64,000 bases of DNA, from NCBI RefSeq assembly GCF_963576615.1, contig NC_088715.1, positions 62,507,981 through 62,571,980 on the forward strand, written 5' to 3'. The translations under genes were made by a program, and so were the position numbers. Shown here in pieces: positions 61,332-64,000 of the stretch. This stretch comes from Watersipora subatra. Lineage: Eukaryota > Bryozoa > Gymnolaemata > Cheilostomatida > Watersiporidae. The notes beneath the pieces were generated by a model. The model saw only the letters and a program-made list of their open reading frames with translations, had not been told where the DNA came from and ran no database searches. How positions within the stretch are numbered: the first letter of the stretch is position 1; every line of letters begins with the position of its first letter.

Positions 61332-61404
61332 GGTTCTGTGGCCTAATGGATAAGGCGTTTGACTTTGAATCAGAAGATTGTGGGTTCGAGTCCCATCAGA
61401 GTCA
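61332..61404 (+). tRNA. Arg-type tRNA body with Gln anticodon TTG
   Basis: Copy of 57295 (T3/TTG/T28, extra upstream G). Confidence 0.8.
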
Positions 61405-61985
61405 ACAAATGATTTTAACAACCTTTTCAATCATTTTAAAAAACTGATCGAAAGGTTGAGTAGGTATATTTTTATTGTTGCGCAACATGTCTGGAAAAAC
61501 CACTGCTCCACTGTCTACCAACCGCTAACCCTGCTTTTGTTAGTTTTAGTAAAATATTTAACACTTTTTTAAACATTCAAAACTAGTAGTTGCTCACCCT
61601 TTATATTTTCGAATGTTGTTTTTAACGAAGTCAAGCAGAAAAAGCAACTCGGGCAAAACTCTGATCAAGTGGATTCAATATAAACTGACTGTATACTCAT
61701 TATTTTTAAATCAAAAAATGAGTTCGGCTGTTTTAAATTAAAAAAATCGATAAATTTTGAAAATAAATTTATTACATCAGTTTTCCATATATAAACTTGT
61801 TGATGAACTACTTGAAAGTTTCAGTACTTTTTGTAAACTTTTAGTTTTAATTGCAATCAAATAAGATTACACTTTTTCGTTCGATGAGAACTTATCGATT
61901 TATAGTTAAACAAGGGTGATCTTGTAACAATTCTTTATAAGTTTAAGGTTAAATTCAAACAAGTAATACAGAGTTTTTAGCATCC

Positions 61986-62058
61986 GGCCTTGTGGCCCAA
62001 TGGATAAGGCGTCTGACTACGAATCAGAAGATTGTGGGTTAGAGTCCCATCAAGGTCA
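61986..62058 (+). tRNA. tRNA-Arg(ACG), T-loop C56A variant
   Basis: Copy of 57949 with C56 to A. Confidence 0.75.
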
Positions 62059-62679
62059 ATATGTCATGTTTTGTGTTGATAAAAGAATAATTAGTACTTA
62101 CAATAATGATATCGATGCATGGATTTTTGAGATTTAACAGCTCAAATTGTAAAACTTAAACTCTTTAAATTAAAAGGAATAGAATAAATTATTGAAATGT
62201 ATGGTTTTAACAGCTGTCGAAACAATTACATTCAGTATCATATTATTTAACTGAGTATGATAGATAAAGGTAAGCTTGTAGATGCAAATTATTTTAAGAA
62301 CATGTCAGAACCAAAACCAAACAGTTTTGAAAATTTATGTAATCCAGTTATGTTTTGAATAGAAAAAAGTTATAATTCCTGCATAACTTTGGAGGTCCTA
62401 CAATTAGTATTTCTGGCTCTGAATAAACAAAAAATTATCCATGCCAAAATATAGTTTACCTAATTGGTGTGTTTTCAAAATCAGCGTGACATAGTTTTAA
62501 TATTGCTATTTCTGAAGTTATAAAGCATTTCAAGTCTTCGAAAATAAATGAATGGTGAATTTACAAAAAAGTATTTTCCTTTGCGTGTTTTAGCTTACTA
62601 ACTAATGATGTTGTGTTGATTGTTTTCAAATTTTTTTTTAGGACCGAGATTATAAAAGCTCATGATGTTATGTGTATCC

Positions 62680-62752
62680 GGCTCTGTGGCCTAATGGATA
62701 AGGCGTCTGACTTCGAATCAGAAGATTGTGGGTTCGAGTCCCATCAGAGTCA
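62680..62752 (+). tRNA. tRNA-Arg(TCG)
   Basis: Exact class A consensus; copy of 58643. Last intact tRNA in the window. Confidence 0.94.
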
Positions 62753-63333
62753 ACAGATCATTTTAACAACCTTTTCTATCATTTTATAAAATTGATCGAA
62801 AGTTTGAGTAGGTATATCTTCACTGTTGCTCAACATGTCTGGAAAAATCACTGCTCCACTGTCTACCAACCAATAACCCTGCTTTTGTTAGTTTTAGTAA
62901 AATATTTAACACTTTTTTAAACATTCAAAACTAGTAGTTGCTCACCCTTTATATTTTCGAATGTTGTTTTTAACGAAGTCAAGCAGAAAAAGCAACTCGG
63001 GCAAAACTCTGATTAGGTGGATTCAATATAAACTGACTGTATACTCATAATTTTTAAATCAAAAAATTAGTTTGGCTGTTTTACATTCGAGAAATCGATA
63101 AAGTAAAAAAAACAAGTTATTACATTACTTTTCCATATATATACTTGTTAATGAACTACTTGAAAGTTTCAGTACTTTTTGTAAACTTTTAGTTTTAATT
63201 GCAATCAAATAAGACTACACTTTCTGGTTCGATGAGAATTTATCGCTTTATAGTTAAACCACAGTGATCTTGTAACAAAACTTCATAAGTTTAAGGTTAA
63301 ATTCAAACCAATAATACAATATTTTCAGCATCT

Positions 63334-63406
63334 GGCCTTGTGACCCAATGGAAAAGGCATTTGACTACGAATCAGAAATTTGTGGTCTCGAGCCCCATCA
63401 AGGTCA
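63334..63406 (+). pseudogene. Decayed tRNA-Arg(ACG)-like, class C
   Basis: Partner of 59297 with T53 and C54 but a normal G18. The window ends 594 bp later at the promoter region of the next class A unit. Confidence 0.75.
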
Positions 63407-64000
63407 ATATGTCATGTTTTGTGTCGATAAAAGAGTAATTAGTACTTACAATAATGATATCGTCACATGAATTTTTGAGATTTAACAGCTCAAATTGTAA
63501 AACTTAAACTCTTTAAATTAAAAGAAATAGAATAATTTACTGAAATGGATGGTTTTAACAACTGTCGAAACAATTACAACCAGTGTTATATTATTTAACC
63601 GAATATAATAGATAAATGTAAGCTTCTAGATGCAAAATATCTTAAGAACGTGTCAGAACAAAAACAAAAACGTTTTGAAAAAAGTGTGTAATCCAGTTAT
63701 GTATTGAAGAGAAAAAGTAATAATTCCTACAAAACTTTGGATGTCTTAGATTTAGTATTTCTAGCTCTGAATAAACAAAAAGTTATCCATGTCAAAATAT
63801 AGTTTACCTAATTGGTGTGTTTTCAAAATCAGCGTCACATAGTTTTAATATTGCTATTTCTGAAGTTATGAAGCATTTCAAGTCTTCGAAAATAAATGAA
63901 TGGTGAATTTACAAAAAAGTATTTTACTTTGCGTGTTTTAGCTTACTAACTAATGATGTTGTGCTGATTGTTTTCAAGTTTTTTTTTAGGACCGACATTA

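Larger units (their letters stand above)
55880..63955 (+). repeat. Two near-identical 4,037-bp trimer blocks
   Basis: Left copy about 55880-59916, right copy about 59917-63955. Six tRNA loci recur at exactly 4,037 bp. A handful of single-base differences are seen (A30 in 56599, A18 in 59297, tggat/tgaat near 63469). Different unit content from the 38-46 kb pair, so an independent event. Confidence 0.85.
7813..64000 (+). repeat. Tandem tRNA-Arg gene array (about 1,348-bp units)
   Basis: About 56 kb of head-to-tail A+T-rich repeats, interrupted on the left by the retroelement and running off the right edge. A full unit has a class A tRNA-Arg(TCG), a spacer of about 580 bp, a class B tRNA-Arg(ACG) or decayed class C tRNA, and a spacer of about 620 bp. 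Start-to-start spacings are 654 bp (A to B) and 695 bp (B to A). Most units are 1,339-1,350 bp. Exceptions are half-unit steps of 694-695 bp at hybrid tRNAs and one 1,437-bp unit. The spacers contain T runs and A/T tracts but no coding signal. The array holds 83 tRNA-like loci, all on the plus strand. The homogeneity plus block duplications point to unequal exchange and gene conversion. Confidence 0.97.

Noticed and set aside
8628-63406. Introns in the tRNA genes
   Set aside because: All intact copies are 73 bp with a 7-base anticodon loop; no insertion after position 37.
7813-64000. CRISPR-like array
   Set aside because: Repeats are over 1 kb with tRNA genes, not 25-40 bp repeats with unique spacers, and the context is eukaryotic.
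7813-64000. tRNA-derived SINE family
   Set aside because: Units are head-to-tail with constant phase, no target-site duplications and no A-rich tail, and the tRNAs keep full cloverleafs.
7813-64000. Organelle tRNA cluster
   Set aside because: One amino acid only, canonical Pol III boxes and terminators, and a nuclear LTR element in the array.

Overview
The window holds two things: the 5' part of a Ty3/Gypsy-type LTR retrotransposon on the minus strand (1-7812), and a tandem tRNA-gene array filling the rest (7813-64000). The host is a eukaryote and most likely an invertebrate animal. The tRNA bodies are metazoan-like tRNA-Arg, and the element's primer-binding site matches the 3' end of animal tRNA-Leu. 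The array is strongly A+T rich, while the retroelement has a much more balanced base composition. I cannot name the species.

Retroelement. One LTR (7081-7812, TG...CA ends) is its 5' LTR. Reading leftward come a tRNA-Leu primer-binding site, gag with a CCHC knuckle, protease (DTG), reverse transcriptase (YLDD), RNase H and integrase, then a long Pro/Glu/Arg-rich tail running off the window. It is interrupted in roughly half a dozen places and is treated as a fossil. It sits inside an array unit: array sequence resumes in mid-spacer at 7813, so the array probably also continues beyond the left edge.

tRNA array. The unit is about 1,348 bp and carries two plus-strand tRNA genes. Class A is tRNA-Arg(TCG). 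About 654 bp further on is class B, tRNA-Arg(ACG), or its decayed relative class C. About 695 bp after that comes the next class A. I count 83 tRNA loci: 39 class A, 22 class B, 17 class C, and 5 hybrids with an A-type 5' half and a B-type 3' half. A and B differ at only six positions, four of which form two compensated acceptor-stem pairs. Class A genes have a conserved TATAAAA about 29 bp upstream, and all classes have a T4 run about 10 bp downstream. No protein-coding gene is supported in the array.

Diversification. Sixteen A-type or hybrid copies carry anticodon TTG (Gln codon CAA) and nine class B copies carry ATG (His codon CAT), each on an arginine body. Both come from C-to-T at a CpG inside the anticodon loop, and many other changes are also CpG transitions. 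The array evolves by duplication of multi-unit blocks (near-identical 4.03-kb trimers at 38.1-46.2 kb and 55.9-64 kb; a 4.5-kb block shared by 29.9-34.4 and 48.8-53.4 kb) and by recombination inside the tRNA genes, which gives half-unit deletions.

The most notable signal is this very large tRNA-Arg satellite, which holds within one array intact, remodelled-anticodon, hybrid and decaying tRNA genes.
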